Shown here piece by piece: positions 22,761-31,989 of a DNA stretch of 47,655 nucleotides (within the stretch, counting starts at the first letter, position 1; each line of letters starts with the position of its first letter). Under the pieces are notes generated by a model. It saw only the letters and a list, made by a program, of their open reading frames with translations. It was not told the origin of the DNA and ran no database searches. The position numbers and the translations under genes are program-made. Source of the DNA: Clostridia bacterium (GTDB lineage: Bacteria; Bacillota; Clostridia; Oscillospirales; CAG-272); assembly GCA_017501225.1 (NCBI GenBank), contig JAFVXH010000004.1, positions 1-47,655 on the forward strand, in the 5' to 3' direction.

Positions 22761-24788
22761 ATGCCAACCGTTACCGTTGCAAAGAACGCAGGCTTTTGCT
22801 TTGGCGTCAAGCGCGCCACCGACTGCCTGGAGGAAGCGTTACGGAACGCTTCGTCGGGTGAGCGCATCTACACGCTGGGACACCTGATCCACAATGAAAC
22901 CTATAACGAATCCCTGCGTTTGCGCGGGGTTGAGGCGATCGACGCAGAGGAGATCGATTCCGTGGCGGAAAGAGCAGACGCGGATCATCCCGTGACCGTC
23001 CTCGTCCGCGCGCACGGATGCCCAAGACCCGTGACCGAGCGGCTTGAGGCACTGTCCGCGCAGAATCCGCATTTTCGCTGGCTGGACTGCACCTGCCCGT
23101 ACGTCAAAAAAATTCATAAAATCGCGGCGGAGTGCAATCCCGAGGAGTGCGTGTTCATCCTCATCGGAACAAAGAACCATCCCGAGGTCAAGGGGATCAT
23201 GAGCTGCTTTGAGGGAGAAAAGTACGTTTTTTCCTCGGCGGAGGAGCTCGAGCAGTCATTTTTACAACAAGAGGATGTCAATTTGCACAAAAAAACGCCC
23301 GTTATGGTGGCTCAAACGACCCAAAATTTAGCAAATTGGCACCAAAGTCAAAAAAAAATCAAAAACCTATATACAAATGCAATTATTTTTGATACAATAT
23401 GCAGTGTGACTGAACTCAGACAGACCGAGGCGGCAAGCCTTGCTTCCGCATGCGATTTTATGGTCGTCATCGGAGGCCGTGAGAGCTCAAACACCGCAAA
23501 GCTTTACGAAATTTGTCGCAAGCAGTGCGAAAATACCGTCTGGATCGCAAGCGCGTCCGAGCTTTCGGAGCACATGCCCTCAGGCGCCCATCACATTGGA
23601 ATCGTGGCCGGTGCATCGACACCGAGCGATGAAATACAGGAGGTATATAAAACCATGAGCGAAATGAATGAAAATTTCGAACAAATGCTGGAAAGTCAGT
23701 GCAAAACTTTAAATACAGGAGATGTCGTTACCGGAACCGTTACACACGTATCGGACGCTGAGCTTCAGCTCGACGTTGGTGCGGGCGTGACCGGCTACAT
23801 AAAGGCAGAGCAGATCACAGATGATGCTTCCTTTAAGCTGACCGAGAACTTCAAGGTCGGTGACCAGGTTGAAGCCTTCGTCATTCGTGTCAGCGATATC
23901 GAGGGTGTTGCCGAGCTTTCCAAGAAGAGAGCAGACGCAGACAAGAACTGGCAGAACGTTGTAGCTGCTTGCGACGCTGAAACCGTGCTCGAGGGCAAGG
24001 TTGCAGAGGCAGTCAAGGGCGGCGTCGTGATCTACACCAACGCAAACCGCATCTTCGTTCCCGCTTCTCAGACCGGTGTTCCGAAGGATGGAGATCTCTC
24101 CACTCTCGTTGGCACCACCGTTGCGTTCAAGGTCATTGAGATCAAGGGCAGAAAGGCAATCGGCTCCATCAGACGCGTACAGCGCGAGGTTCGCCGTGCA
24201 CAGGAGGCTGAATTCTGGGCAGGCATCGAGGTTGGCAAGACCTACACCGGTGTCGTTAAGAGCATGACCTCTTACGGCGCGTTCGTAGACCTTGGCGGCG
24301 TTGACGGCATGGTTCACGTAACCGAGCTGTCCTGGAAGCACATCAAGACCCCCGCAGAGGTTGTTTCTGTCGGTGACACCGTGACCGTATTCGTTAAGAG
24401 CTTTGATCCCGAGAAGAAGAGAATTTCTCTCGGCTACAAGACTGAGGAGTCCAATCCCTGGAACATCTTCAAGTCCCAGTACGCAGTCGGCGATATCGCA
24501 TCCGTAAAGATCGTCAGCATGATGCCCTTCGGCGCATTCGCTGAGATTATTGACGGTGTGGACGGTCTGATCCACATTTCTCAGATCGCAATGCAGAGAA
24601 TCGCAAAGCCCGCGGATCTTTTGGAGATCGGTCAGGTTGTGGATGCTCGCATCATTGAGATCGACGACGAGAAGCAGAAGGTCAGCCTTTCCATCCGCGC
24701 ACTCCTCGAGGAGGCAGCAGCTGCCGCTGAGGCAATGCCCGAGGATTACGTCGCAGAGGAAGCAGAGGCTCCTGCTGACGCAGAGTAA
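22761..24788 (+). CDS. ispH: IspH-ribosomal protein S1 fusion
   Basis: 675 aa from ATG 22761, which follows AAGGAGGG. Residues 1-285 are 4-hydroxy-3-methylbut-2-enyl diphosphate reductase (last step of the MEP isoprenoid path) with cluster cysteines Cys13 (AGFCFGV), Cys112 (CTCPYVKK) and Cys214 (DTICSVT). Residues about 305-640 hold four S1 RNA-binding repeats, the third and fourth the most typical (GKTYTGVVKSMTSYGAFVDLG). The acidic Ala-rich tail ends the protein. The fusion is known in Clostridia. An AT-rich patch with unusual codons covers about 23255-23410, and an internal AGGAGGT-ATG sits exactly between the two parts. Confidence 0.96.
   Translation: MPTVTVAKNAGFCFGVKRATDCLEEALRNASSGERIYTLGHLIHNETYNESLRLRGVEAIDAEEIDSVAERADADHPVTVLVRAHGCPRPVTERLEALSAQNPHFRWLDCTCPYVKKIHKIAAECNPEECVFILIGTKNHPEVKGIMSCFEGEKYVFSSAEELEQSFLQQEDVNLHKKTPVMVAQTTQNLANWHQSQKKIKNLYTNAIIFDTICSVTELRQTEAASLASACDFMVVIGGRESSNTAKLYEICRKQCENTVWIASASELSEHMPSGAHHIGIVAGASTPSDEIQEVYKTMSEMNENFEQMLESQCKTLNTGDVVTGTVTHVSDAELQLDVGAGVTGYIKAEQITDDASFKLTENFKVGDQVEAFVIRVSDIEGVAELSKKRADADKNWQNVVAACDAETVLEGKVAEAVKGGVVIYTNANRIFVPASQTGVPKDGDLSTLVGTTVAFKVIEIKGRKAIGSIRRVQREVRRAQEAEFWAGIEVGKTYTGVVKSMTSYGAFVDLGGVDGMVHVTELSWKHIKTPAEVVSVGDTVTVFVKSFDPEKKRISLGYKTEESNPWNIFKSQYAVGDIASVKIVSMMPFGAFAEIIDGVDGLIHISQIAMQRIAKPADLLEIGQVVDARIIEIDDEKQKVSLSIRALLEEAAAAAEAMPEDYVAEEAEAPADAE
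23638..23657 (+). promoter_or_regulatory. Internal ribosome binding site and ATG between IspH and S1 parts
   Basis: AGGAGGT (23638-23644), 10 bases, then in-frame ATG (23655). Starting here would give a free S1-like protein of 377 aa. It is as strong as any gene start in the window. Use in the cell is inference. Confidence 0.55.
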
Positions 24789-24804
24789 TTCCGAAAATCA
24801 AAAT

Positions 24805-24835
24805 GGGAGAGTCCTGAGGGCTCTCCCGTTTTTTT
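24805..24835 (+). terminator. Terminator of the cmk-ispH-S1 unit
   Basis: 10-bp stem (24805-24814 with 24818-24827), 3-base loop, then G and seven T residues. Confidence 0.92.
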
Positions 24836-24997
24836 GCGCGAGGAAGGCTCTTGCGTCGTTGGTCAAATGCGTCCCCTTACACAGGGGAGCCTATCATGAT
24901 ACCGAGCAGCAGCAGGAAAGAGGCGTTGGAGCATTGGGCTATTTGCGGTGGTATTCCGGCTGCTGTGACGACTTGCAAAAGAATTTACAAAAACACC
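24836..24997. other. Gap without a convincing gene
   Basis: Holds an open frame reading KEALEHWAICGGIPAAV with no usable start or family match. It may be a gene remnant or chance. Confidence 0.35.
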
Positions 24998-25026
24998 TTG
25001 CAGAATCGGGGAAACCGTGATAAAAT
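24998..25026 (+). promoter_or_regulatory. Promoter of nagA
   Basis: TTGCAG (24998-25003), 17-bp spacer, TAAAAT (25021-25026), 30 bp before the ATG. Confidence 0.7.
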
Positions 25027-25055
25027 GAAAGAAAAACATCCTTTCAGGAGAGAAT

Positions 25056-26198
25056 ATGAAAATCTTATTGCAAAATTGTACCCTTTGGCAGCCGGATTGC
25101 CGATTTGAATCGGGCGTTTCGGTTTTTGTGGAGAACGATACCGTCGTTGCCGTCGGCAAGGACGCGGAGAAAAGGGCGTACGACGTGGTTTACGATCTCG
25201 GCGGAGCGCGTGTCATCCCGGGACTTGTGGACGTCCATACACACGGACGGGCAGGGAAGGACTTTTCCACCGCAACCAAGGAGGAGATGGAGATGCTTCG
25301 TCTGTCTTATGCAAGACAAGGCGTGACCTCGGTCTTTCCCACGCTCGCGTCGGGAACGGACGAGGAATGGCAACGCGCGATCGATAGCATTCAGGCGTGC
25401 GGCTTTGACGGAATTCACTTAGAGGGAAGATACCTCAATCCGCAAAAGCGCGGTGCGCATCCGCTGCCGCTGCTTTCCTTGCCGGATGCAAAGGATTTGG
25501 AGCATTTCCTTTCCCGCATCGCGATTCCTTGTCACGTCAGTGCCGCATTGGAGCTGGACGAGGACGGAAGCTTTACCAAAGCTGCCCTGGCACACGGCGC
25601 GACCGTAGGGCTTGGACACACCAACGCCACGGCAGAGCAGACCAAGCTGGCGCTTGCGCGCGGAGCGAGCTCCTTTACTCATCTGTTTAACACCATGCCC
25701 CCTCTGCACCATCGGGAGGGCGGTGTGCTTGCGATCGCCCTGCAGGCAACGGGATATGCCGAGCTGATCGCGGACGGAATTCACGTCTGTCCCGACGTCG
25801 TATCTCTTGCTTATCACTGCCTTGGCAAGGAGCATCTGGTGCTTGTGACCGATTCGATGGAGGCGACGGGATGCCCGGACGGAGATTACACCATCGCAGG
25901 TCAGCCCGTCAGGGTTGAGAACGGGATCGCCCGCACCGCCGCCGAGGGCGCCTTGGCGGGAAGCACGCTGGAGCTCTGGCAGGGCGTGCGCAACCTGATG
26001 CGCTTTGCAAGTGTTTCCTTGGAGGACGCCGTCCGAAGCGCGACGCTCACTCCCGCCAAAATGGTGGGGATCGACGGCAAGGTCGGCACGGTCGAGACAG
26101 GGAAGAAGGCAAACCTGGTGATCCTTGACGACGCGCTCGAAATCGCGGGCGTGCTGTTGGACGGAAATTGGATCATAGATCCAAACGGAGGGAAATGA
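25056..26198 (+). CDS. nagA: N-acetylglucosamine-6-phosphate deacetylase
   Basis: 380 aa amidohydrolase. Motifs: PGLVDVHTHGR (metal site), HLEGRYLNP (catalytic Glu region), LGHTNA, HLFNTMPPLHHREGG, IADGIHV and LVTDSMEATG (catalytic Asp). It converts GlcNAc-6-phosphate to glucosamine-6-phosphate and acetate for amino-sugar use or wall recycling. nagB is not in the window. The stop overlaps the start of the next gene. Confidence 0.95.
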   Translation: MKILLQNCTLWQPDCRFESGVSVFVENDTVVAVGKDAEKRAYDVVYDLGGARVIPGLVDVHTHGRAGKDFSTATKEEMEMLRLSYARQGVTSVFPTLASGTDEEWQRAIDSIQACGFDGIHLEGRYLNPQKRGAHPLPLLSLPDAKDLEHFLSRIAIPCHVSAALELDEDGSFTKAALAHGATVGLGHTNATAEQTKLALARGASSFTHLFNTMPPLHHREGGVLAIALQATGYAELIADGIHVCPDVVSLAYHCLGKEHLVLVTDSMEATGCPDGDYTIAGQPVRVENGIARTAAEGALAGSTLELWQGVRNLMRFASVSLEDAVRSATLTPAKMVGIDGKVGTVETGKKANLVILDDALEIAGVLLDGNWIIDPNGGK

Positions 26199-26770
26199 TG
26201 AGCAAAAAAGCTTTGGCAATTCTCAAAATCATTCTGTGCTGCACGGTGGCGGTGCTTGGCATTGTCGCTATGATTTTCAGCATCCTGCCCACGTCGGGCG
26301 ACCTGATCGTCAGAGAGGTCATCTCGGTGTCCTCAGCACCGCTTGATAATACGAGAACCTCTTTTTCCTCTTACATGGTTGGCGAGCTGTTCAACCCGAG
26401 CGACAAGGAGATCGTCATAGATTCTTTGACCGTGGAGATCGGAAATGGGCAGCGTCCCCTTCAGACGGAAGCGCGCAATCTGGGCGAGATCCGCATTCCC
26501 GCGAGATGCAAGCACCCCCTTTACTTGACGTGGGAGGGAACGCAGGAATTTGATCGCGTGGCATCTGTCAAGGCGGTCGTTGGCGGGCAGGAGATTACGC
26601 TGGACAATCCCGCAAAGGGCTTGCAGATGTCGGAATTTACGTTGCTTTACCTTGCATTTACCGTATTTGCCGTCATGCTCTCGGTGCGCAGCATCAAGGG
26701 GCTGTATTATCTTACGCAGGAGGAGCACGCAATCGCGAACGCTCCTGCGGAAAAGCCGGAGAGTGAGTAG
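26198..26770 (+). CDS. Membrane protein of unknown function with two helices
   Basis: 190 aa from ATG 26198 (an ATG at 26195 is equally possible) after GGAGGG. A membrane helix lies near residues 8-28; the ~115-residue outer part is beta-rich, with VGELFNPSDKEIVIDSLTVEIG, similar in feel to an immunoglobulin-like fold; a second helix lies near 145-165, then a charged tail. It touches nagA, so the two are probably co-expressed, but no functional link is evident. Not recognised. Confidence 0.75.
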   Translation: MSKKALAILKIILCCTVAVLGIVAMIFSILPTSGDLIVREVISVSSAPLDNTRTSFSSYMVGELFNPSDKEIVIDSLTVEIGNGQRPLQTEARNLGEIRIPARCKHPLYLTWEGTQEFDRVASVKAVVGGQEITLDNPAKGLQMSEFTLLYLAFTVFAVMLSVRSIKGLYYLTQEEHAIANAPAEKPESE

Positions 26771-26852
26771 GGAAATGACGGCGCTTCTGATTAAAAAGGC
26801 GTGCAGATACGTACAATGCCGGTATGCATTTGAATGAGGAAGGAGGCGAGGT

Positions 26853-27251
26853 ATGATCAGTAAAAAGCAAACAGGGTATTTGATTCTTTGCACATATTCT
26901 GTTGTTGTATTTTTAGGATATATTGCAACGACGCTTATAAGCCCCGGCCCAAATTCAGTTCCCGGAGCATATGAATTTGTATACCTCGTATTTTTGATGC
27001 CTTGCTTTGCGCTAATTTACGGTATAGCCTCCCATATCCTTACGAAGAGGGTAGTGATTCCGAATTTTATATTTGCCTTAACATTCAATTTTTTAGTGAT
27101 CTTTTCTCCTTTCAGTCAAAATTTCCTTGAGGCATTGATGGAATCATGGCCTGTTGGCATTATTCTTTTTGCGATATCAACCACATGTTCTCTTATAACA
27201 AAATTTATTTTAGCTTTCCTGATTAAAAATAAAAAAAGCAAAAAACAGTAG
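26853..27251 (+). CDS. Small AT-rich four-helix membrane protein, unknown
   Basis: 132 aa with about four hydrophobic helices and a Lys-rich end (KNKKSKKQ). A strong GGAAGGAGG site precedes the ATG. Base composition is clearly more AT-rich than the neighbours (many ATA, TTA and AAA codons), suggesting separate acquisition. No family recognised; immunity-type or transporter-accessory proteins can look like this. Confidence 0.65.
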   Translation: MISKKQTGYLILCTYSVVVFLGYIATTLISPGPNSVPGAYEFVYLVFLMPCFALIYGIASHILTKRVVIPNFIFALTFNFLVIFSPFSQNFLEALMESWPVGIILFAISTTCSLITKFILAFLIKNKKSKKQ

Positions 27252-27320
27252 GGTGTGAGTTGCAAATTTAATGCACTCAATGGCAACGGCGCAGGAGCAG
27301 AAAAAAGAATTATCAATCGT

Positions 27321-27358
27321 GCGAGGCCACCGTCATGCGGTGACCTCGCAACTTTTGT
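27321..27358 (+). terminator. Probable terminator before rmlA
   Basis: 12-bp stem with one A-C mismatch (27321-27332 with 27338-27349), then AACTTTTGTTT. Confidence 0.65.
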
Positions 27359-27389
27359 TTACAGGAAAGCGGATGTTTTGACAAATTAC

Positions 27390-27418
27390 TTGACATTTTT
27401 TGTAAACTGTGATATACT
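27390..27418 (+). promoter_or_regulatory. Promoter of rmlABC
   Basis: TTGACA (27390-27395), 17-bp spacer, TATACT (27413-27418). Confidence 0.88.
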
Positions 27419-27501
27419 GCATTCTGTATGGGTATGCTAACGGTAGAAAAGATGCGTAGCATACCAAAAATATGTGCGCTCTACGAAAGGAGTCCGACAG
27501 T

Positions 27502-28401
27502 ATGAAAGGTATTATTTTAGCGGGAGGATCGGGTACCCGTTTGTATCCGCTGACCAAGGTCACCTCCAAGCAGCTGCTCCCCATTTACGATAAGCCAATG
27601 ATCTATTACCCCATGTCGGTTTTGATGAATGCGGGAATCCGTGATATCCTGATCATCTCCACACCGCAGGATACCCCTCGCTTTCAGGAGCTTCTGGGGG
27701 ACGGACACCAGTTCGGTGTCAATCTGAGCTATGCGGTTCAGCCCTCTCCCGACGGACTTGCGCAGGCATTCATCATCGGTGAGGAGTTCATCGGCGATTC
27801 CTCTGTTGCAATGGTGCTGGGTGACAATATCTTTGCGGGTCACGGTCTGAAAAAGCGCCTCAAGGCTGCCGTCGAGAACGCGACGACGGGCAAGGGTGCT
27901 ACGGTATTCGGCTACTACGTCGAGGATCCCGAGCGCTTCGGCATCGTGGAATTCAACGAAGAGGGCCAGGCGATCTCCATTGAGGAAAAGCCCAAGCAGC
28001 CCAAGAGTAACTACTGCGTTACCGGCTTATATTTCTATGACAACCGCGTCGTTGAGTACGCAAAGAATCTCAAGCCCTCAGCACGTGGAGAGCTCGAGAT
28101 CACCGACCTCAACCGCATCTATCTTGAGCAGGGAGAGCTCAACGTCGAGCTTCTCGGTCAGGGCTTTACCTGGCTGGATACGGGTACGCACGAGAGCCTG
28201 GTAGAGGCGACGAATTTCGTCAAGACCGTCGAAACGCACCAGCACCGCAAGATCGCGTGCCTGGAGGAGATCGCGTACCTCAACGGCTGGATCACGCGCG
28301 AGGAGGTCCTGGCGGTTTACGAGGTGCTCAAGAAGAACCAGTACGGTCAGTATCTCAAGGACGTTCTGGACGGCAAATACATTGACGTGCTTCGCCAATA
28401 A
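27502..28401 (+). CDS. rmlA: Glucose-1-phosphate thymidylyltransferase
   Basis: 299 aa from ATG 27502, which follows AAAGGAG; an earlier in-frame ATG lacks a site. N-terminal [11 protein letters not shown] nucleotide loop, [24 protein letters not shown] and [10 protein letters not shown]. It makes dTDP-glucose from dTTP and glucose-1-phosphate, the first step toward dTDP-rhamnose and related sugars. First gene of rmlABC. Confidence 0.97.
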   Translation: MKGIILAGGSGTRLYPLTKVTSKQLLPIYDKPMIYYPMSVLMNAGIRDILIISTPQDTPRFQELLGDGHQFGVNLSYAVQPSPDGLAQAFIIGEEFIGDSSVAMVLGDNIFAGHGLKKRLKAAVENATTGKGATVFGYYVEDPERFGIVEFNEEGQAISIEEKPKQPKSNYCVTGLYFYDNRVVEYAKNLKPSARGELEITDLNRIYLEQGELNVELLGQGFTWLDTGTHESLVEATNFVKTVETHQHRKIACLEEIAYLNGWITREEVLAVYEVLKKNQYGQYLKDVLDGKYIDVLRQ

Positions 28402-28422
28402 AGCAGAAAGGGAATTACCGAT

Positions 28423-29442
28423 ATGACGATGATTGTAACCGGCGGTGCCGGATTTATCGGAAGTAACTTTATCTTCCACATGCTGAAAAAATATCCCGAC
28501 TATCGTATCATCTGTCTGGATAAATTGACCTACGCGGGAAATCTTTCCACGCTTGAGCCCGTGATGGACAACCCCAATTTCCGCTTTGTCAAGGCGGACA
28601 TCTGTGACCGCGAGGCGGTTTACGCCCTCTTTGAGGAGGAGCACCCCGACGTTGTGGTCAACTTTGCGGCGGAAAGCCACGTGGACCGCTCCATCGAGAA
28701 TCCCGATATTTTCCTCAAGACCAACATTCTCGGTACGGCGACCTTGATGGACGCTTGCCGCAAGTACGGCATTACGCGCTATCATCAGGTTTCCACCGAC
28801 GAGGTTTACGGCGATCTTCCTCTGGACAGACCCGATCTGTTCTTTACCGAGGAAACGCCCATTCACACCTCCTCTCCGTACTCCTCCTCCAAGGCAGGCG
28901 CGGATCTCTTGGTGCTGGCTTATCACCGTACCTTCGGCTTGCCCGTCACCATCAGCCGTTGCTCCAACAACTACGGTCCTTACCATTTCCCCGAGAAGCT
29001 GATTCCTCTGATGATCGCAAACGCGCTTGCCGACAAGCCTCTGCCCGTTTACGGCGAGGGTCTGAACGTGCGCGATTGGCTCTACGTTGAGGATCACTGC
29101 AAGGCGATCGATCTGATCATTCACAAGGGACGCGTGGGAGAGGTCTACAACATTGGCGGACACAACGAGATGAAGAACATCGACATCGTCAAGATCATCT
29201 GCCGCGAGCTTGGCAAGCCCGAGTCGCTCATCACCTATGTGACCGACCGCAAGGGACACGATATGCGCTATGCCATCGACCCGACCAAGATCCACTCCGA
29301 GCTTGGCTGGCTGCCCGAAACCATGTTTGCGGACGGTATCAAGAAAACCATTCAGTGGTATCTGGACAACCGCGAGTGGTGGGAAACCATTATTTCGGGT
29401 GAGTATCAGAACTACTACGAGCAGATGTACGGCAACCGTTGA
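28423..29442 (+). CDS. rmlB: dTDP-glucose 4,6-dehydratase
   Basis: 339 aa short-chain dehydrogenase. VTGGAGFIGSNF at the N-terminus binds NAD; VSTDEVYGDL gives the Thr-Asp-Glu acid/base residues; YSSSKAGADLL gives the catalytic YxxxK; SRCSNNYGPYHFPEKLIP is the family signature. It makes dTDP-4-keto-6-deoxyglucose. Starts 21 bp after rmlA. Confidence 0.97.
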   Translation: MTMIVTGGAGFIGSNFIFHMLKKYPDYRIICLDKLTYAGNLSTLEPVMDNPNFRFVKADICDREAVYALFEEEHPDVVVNFAAESHVDRSIENPDIFLKTNILGTATLMDACRKYGITRYHQVSTDEVYGDLPLDRPDLFFTEETPIHTSSPYSSSKAGADLLVLAYHRTFGLPVTISRCSNNYGPYHFPEKLIPLMIANALADKPLPVYGEGLNVRDWLYVEDHCKAIDLIIHKGRVGEVYNIGGHNEMKNIDIVKIICRELGKPESLITYVTDRKGHDMRYAIDPTKIHSELGWLPETMFADGIKKTIQWYLDNREWWETIISGEYQNYYEQMYGNR

Positions 29443-29454
29443 CGCGAGGCGACT

Positions 29455-30063
29455 ATGGGAAAGATCACTGTTGAGAAAAACGTAGGCGGCATCGAAGGGC
29501 TTTGCATCATTCAGCCCACCGTATTTGGGGATAGCCGCGGCTACTTTATGGAAACCTATAACCAAAACGATATGCAAAAGGCAGGACTTGACATGGTGTT
29601 CGTTCAGGACAACCAGAGCATGTCCGTCAAGGGCGTTCTGCGCGGTCTGCACTTTCAGAAGCAGTTCCCGCAGGGGAAGCTTGTACGCGTGATCAAGGGA
29701 AGTGTCTTTGACGTAGCGGTAGACCTGCGCTCGGAAAGCAAGACCTACGGAAAATGGTTCGGCGTCGAGCTGACCGAGGGAAACAAGAAGCAGTTCTATA
29801 TTCCCGAAGGCTTTGCGCACGGATTTCTGGTGTTGAGCGATACCGCGGAGTTCTGCTACAAGTGTACCGACTTCTATCATCCCGGTGACGAGGGCGGTCT
29901 TGCATGGAACGATCCCGAGATCAACGTCGCGTGGCCGGGCGTCAAGGGCTCCTACCAAGGCACCGCTTCCGCACAAGGATACACCCTTGAGGACGGCACG
30001 CCTCTGAGCCTGAGCGAGAAGGATCAGGGCTGGAAGGGCCTTGGCGAAAGCTTCGCTTTTTAA
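29455..30063 (+). CDS. rmlC: dTDP-4-dehydrorhamnose 3,5-epimerase
   Basis: 202 aa cupin. GDSRGYFMETYN, VLRGLHFQ (catalytic His), GKLVRVIKGSVFDVAVDLR and IPEGFAHGFLVL are the family blocks. It makes dTDP-4-keto-L-rhamnose. No rmlD reductase follows; a terminator closes the operon, so the last step is encoded elsewhere or the pathway leads to another sugar. Confidence 0.96.
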   Translation: MGKITVEKNVGGIEGLCIIQPTVFGDSRGYFMETYNQNDMQKAGLDMVFVQDNQSMSVKGVLRGLHFQKQFPQGKLVRVIKGSVFDVAVDLRSESKTYGKWFGVELTEGNKKQFYIPEGFAHGFLVLSDTAEFCYKCTDFYHPGDEGGLAWNDPEINVAWPGVKGSYQGTASAQGYTLEDGTPLSLSEKDQGWKGLGESFAF

Positions 30064-30095
30064 CCTTTTAGCAATTAAAAATTGCGCACAAAAAC

Positions 30096-30154
30096 GCACC
30101 CTCCTTGTATTCCGCACATCCTTGTTGCGCGGATCTCAAGGGGGGGTGCTTTTT
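30096..30154 (+). terminator. Terminator of rmlABC
   Basis: Outer stem 30096-30107 with 30137-30149 plus an inner TCCGC/GCGGA stem, followed by CTTTTTAT. Confidence 0.85.
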
Positions 30155-30156
30155 AT

Positions 30157-30222
30157 ACAATTTCGAACAAGGAATTTTGTCTAGCATGCCGATTGTAAAA
30201 AAGTAGAATTTTGTGTTATAAT
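30157..30222 (+). promoter_or_regulatory. Dyad and promoter of solute-binding gene 1
   Basis: ACAATT-N14-TTGT dyad at 30157-30180, 12 bp, -35 TTGTAA (30193-30198), 18-bp spacer, TATAAT (30217-30222). Confidence 0.8.
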
Positions 30223-30269
30223 GGATTATGTCAAGTTGCACCCATACAATTTTAAGGAGGACTACAAGC

Positions 30270-31823
30270 ATGAAAATGAAGTTCACAAGAGCGCTTTGCT
30301 TGCTGCTTTGTCTTTTGATGCTCGTTCCGTTTTCGCTGACCGCTTGCGGCGGTGGTGGAGATGACAACGGTGACGGAACCACCAAGGCGCCCACCAATAC
30401 GGTTGCCCCTGACGGTGGAGAAGACGATACGATCGATTTGGAAAATCCCGATTTTACGGAGTGGGTCGAGGTCTACGACATGGGCGTTGACGGCGGTGCC
30501 CGTCAGATCAACTTTCTGACCTATACCGATTACAACACCAGTTCCTATTTTTTCCGCCACGAGGGAGATGCGGATCTGGAGGACGGTGACGCGCTTGCAA
30601 TTGCCGCGGGCTCGCGCACGATGGCGATTGAGGAAGCCTATAAGGTCGCTTTCAACGTCATTGATAATGATAAAGTAGGCACCACGCTTCAAGCCTCCGT
30701 TATGGGGAACGGTGGAGAATACGATCTCATCTATCCCCATCCAACGGTTGAGATGAATACGATCCTGACCAACGGTCTGCTTCAGAATCTTTATGCCTTC
30801 GACGCGATCGATCTGAGCAAGCCCTGGTGGAATCAGGATCAGGTGCACGCCTATTCTATCGATGACTGGCTGGTGCTTGGCGTCAACAACATGTCTATCT
30901 GCGGGCAGAGCATGGTCTCCATCGTTTACAACAAGGACATCTACAGTCAGGAAAAGATCGGCGAGGACCTTTACGGAATGGTCTACAACGGTCAGTGGAC
31001 GGTCAGCGCGCTCAAAACCATGGCAATGAAGTTCGGTGAGGGTGCGGGTGACGATATGATCCTCGATCAAAACGATAAGTGCGGATGGTTTGCCAACTAT
31101 CATAATTACAACTATTGGGCGTTCGGCGGACGCGTCTTTGACAAGGATGCGAACGGTGAATTTTACATCGCGATCGACGCGACACAGGCAGATCAGATGT
31201 CCAAGGCTTTGTACGATATTTTGTGGAGCAGTGAGGACAAGGTGTGGTGCGTACAGGATCCGTCCAATAATGCAACCTTTGGTTCCTCCAAGGTGCTTGC
31301 TGCCTTCTATCAGGGAAATGCGCTCTTTTACACCTACGACCTCGGCGCTCTTTATAAGCATCTGTGGAACTGCTCCTTTGACGTAGGGTATCTGCCGTAT
31401 CCCATGCTCAATACCGAGCAGGATGCTTATTACTCCGCAAGCAGCGCAGGCTTTTTCGGAATTCCTCAAAAGGTGGCAGATAAGAAGGCAAGCGGCATTC
31501 TGCTTGAGGCACTTGCCATTCACAGCTATACCCATATGCGTAAGACATTCTTTGAAACCATTCTGCTTTCCAGAATGTCCGATAATCCCGAGGATTACAA
31601 GATGCTCTCCTTTATCCACGATACCAAGATCTACGACTGGGGACTGCGCCATATCGTAGAGCATGAGCGTTCGGATGCTCCTTCCTCGCAGAACTTCCTG
31701 GTTTACTACGTTGTCACAAAGAAGCAGGAGTCTGTTTCCGGCTACGTAAGCTCCCGTAAAAAGCTTTGGGACAGATTGCTTGACGATTTGAGCAAGATCC
31801 GTAACAGCGAATTTGAAGGTTGA
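30270..31823 (+). CDS. Family-1-type solute-binding lipoprotein, array member 1
   Basis: 517 aa from ATG 30270, which follows AAGGAGG. Signal peptide with lipobox SLTAC, then a Gly/Asp/Thr-rich flexible linker to about residue 60, then a large two-lobe binding protein of the MalE-like size class (INFLTYTDYN, MGNGGEYDLIYPHPTVEMN, WAFGGRVFDKD, FFGIPQKVADKKA). Substrate unknown; sugars or oligosaccharides are usual for the class. No permease or ATPase adjoins. Members 1 and 2 are closest to each other in the array. Confidence 0.85.
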   Translation: MKMKFTRALCLLLCLLMLVPFSLTACGGGGDDNGDGTTKAPTNTVAPDGGEDDTIDLENPDFTEWVEVYDMGVDGGARQINFLTYTDYNTSSYFFRHEGDADLEDGDALAIAAGSRTMAIEEAYKVAFNVIDNDKVGTTLQASVMGNGGEYDLIYPHPTVEMNTILTNGLLQNLYAFDAIDLSKPWWNQDQVHAYSIDDWLVLGVNNMSICGQSMVSIVYNKDIYSQEKIGEDLYGMVYNGQWTVSALKTMAMKFGEGAGDDMILDQNDKCGWFANYHNYNYWAFGGRVFDKDANGEFYIAIDATQADQMSKALYDILWSSEDKVWCVQDPSNNATFGSSKVLAAFYQGNALFYTYDLGALYKHLWNCSFDVGYLPYPMLNTEQDAYYSASSAGFFGIPQKVADKKASGILLEALAIHSYTHMRKTFFETILLSRMSDNPEDYKMLSFIHDTKIYDWGLRHIVEHERSDAPSSQNFLVYYVVTKKQESVSGYVSSRKKLWDRLLDDLSKIRNSEFEG

Positions 31824-31828
31824 TTGCA

Positions 31829-31857
31829 CGCCCCCCGCTTCGGTGGGGGGCGTTTTT
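31829..31857 (+). terminator. Terminator after array member 1
   Basis: Stem CGCCCCCC/GGGGGGCG around a TTCG-type loop (31829-31852), then TTTTT. Confidence 0.93.
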
Positions 31858-31875
31858 GATGGGTCGGAATTTTGC

Positions 31876-31941
31876 ACAATTTCTTTCGTTTAAATTTGTC
31901 TAATATGGTAATTGTCAAAAGATAGAGTTTTATGTTATAAT
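31876..31941 (+). promoter_or_regulatory. Dyad and promoter of solute-binding gene 2
   Basis: Dyad 31876-31899, 12 bp, TTGTCA (31912-31917), 18-bp spacer, TATAAT (31936-31941). Confidence 0.82.
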
Positions 31942-31989
31942 TAACAATGTAGAGTTATATCTATGCAATTTAGAGGAGGATTACGAAGC

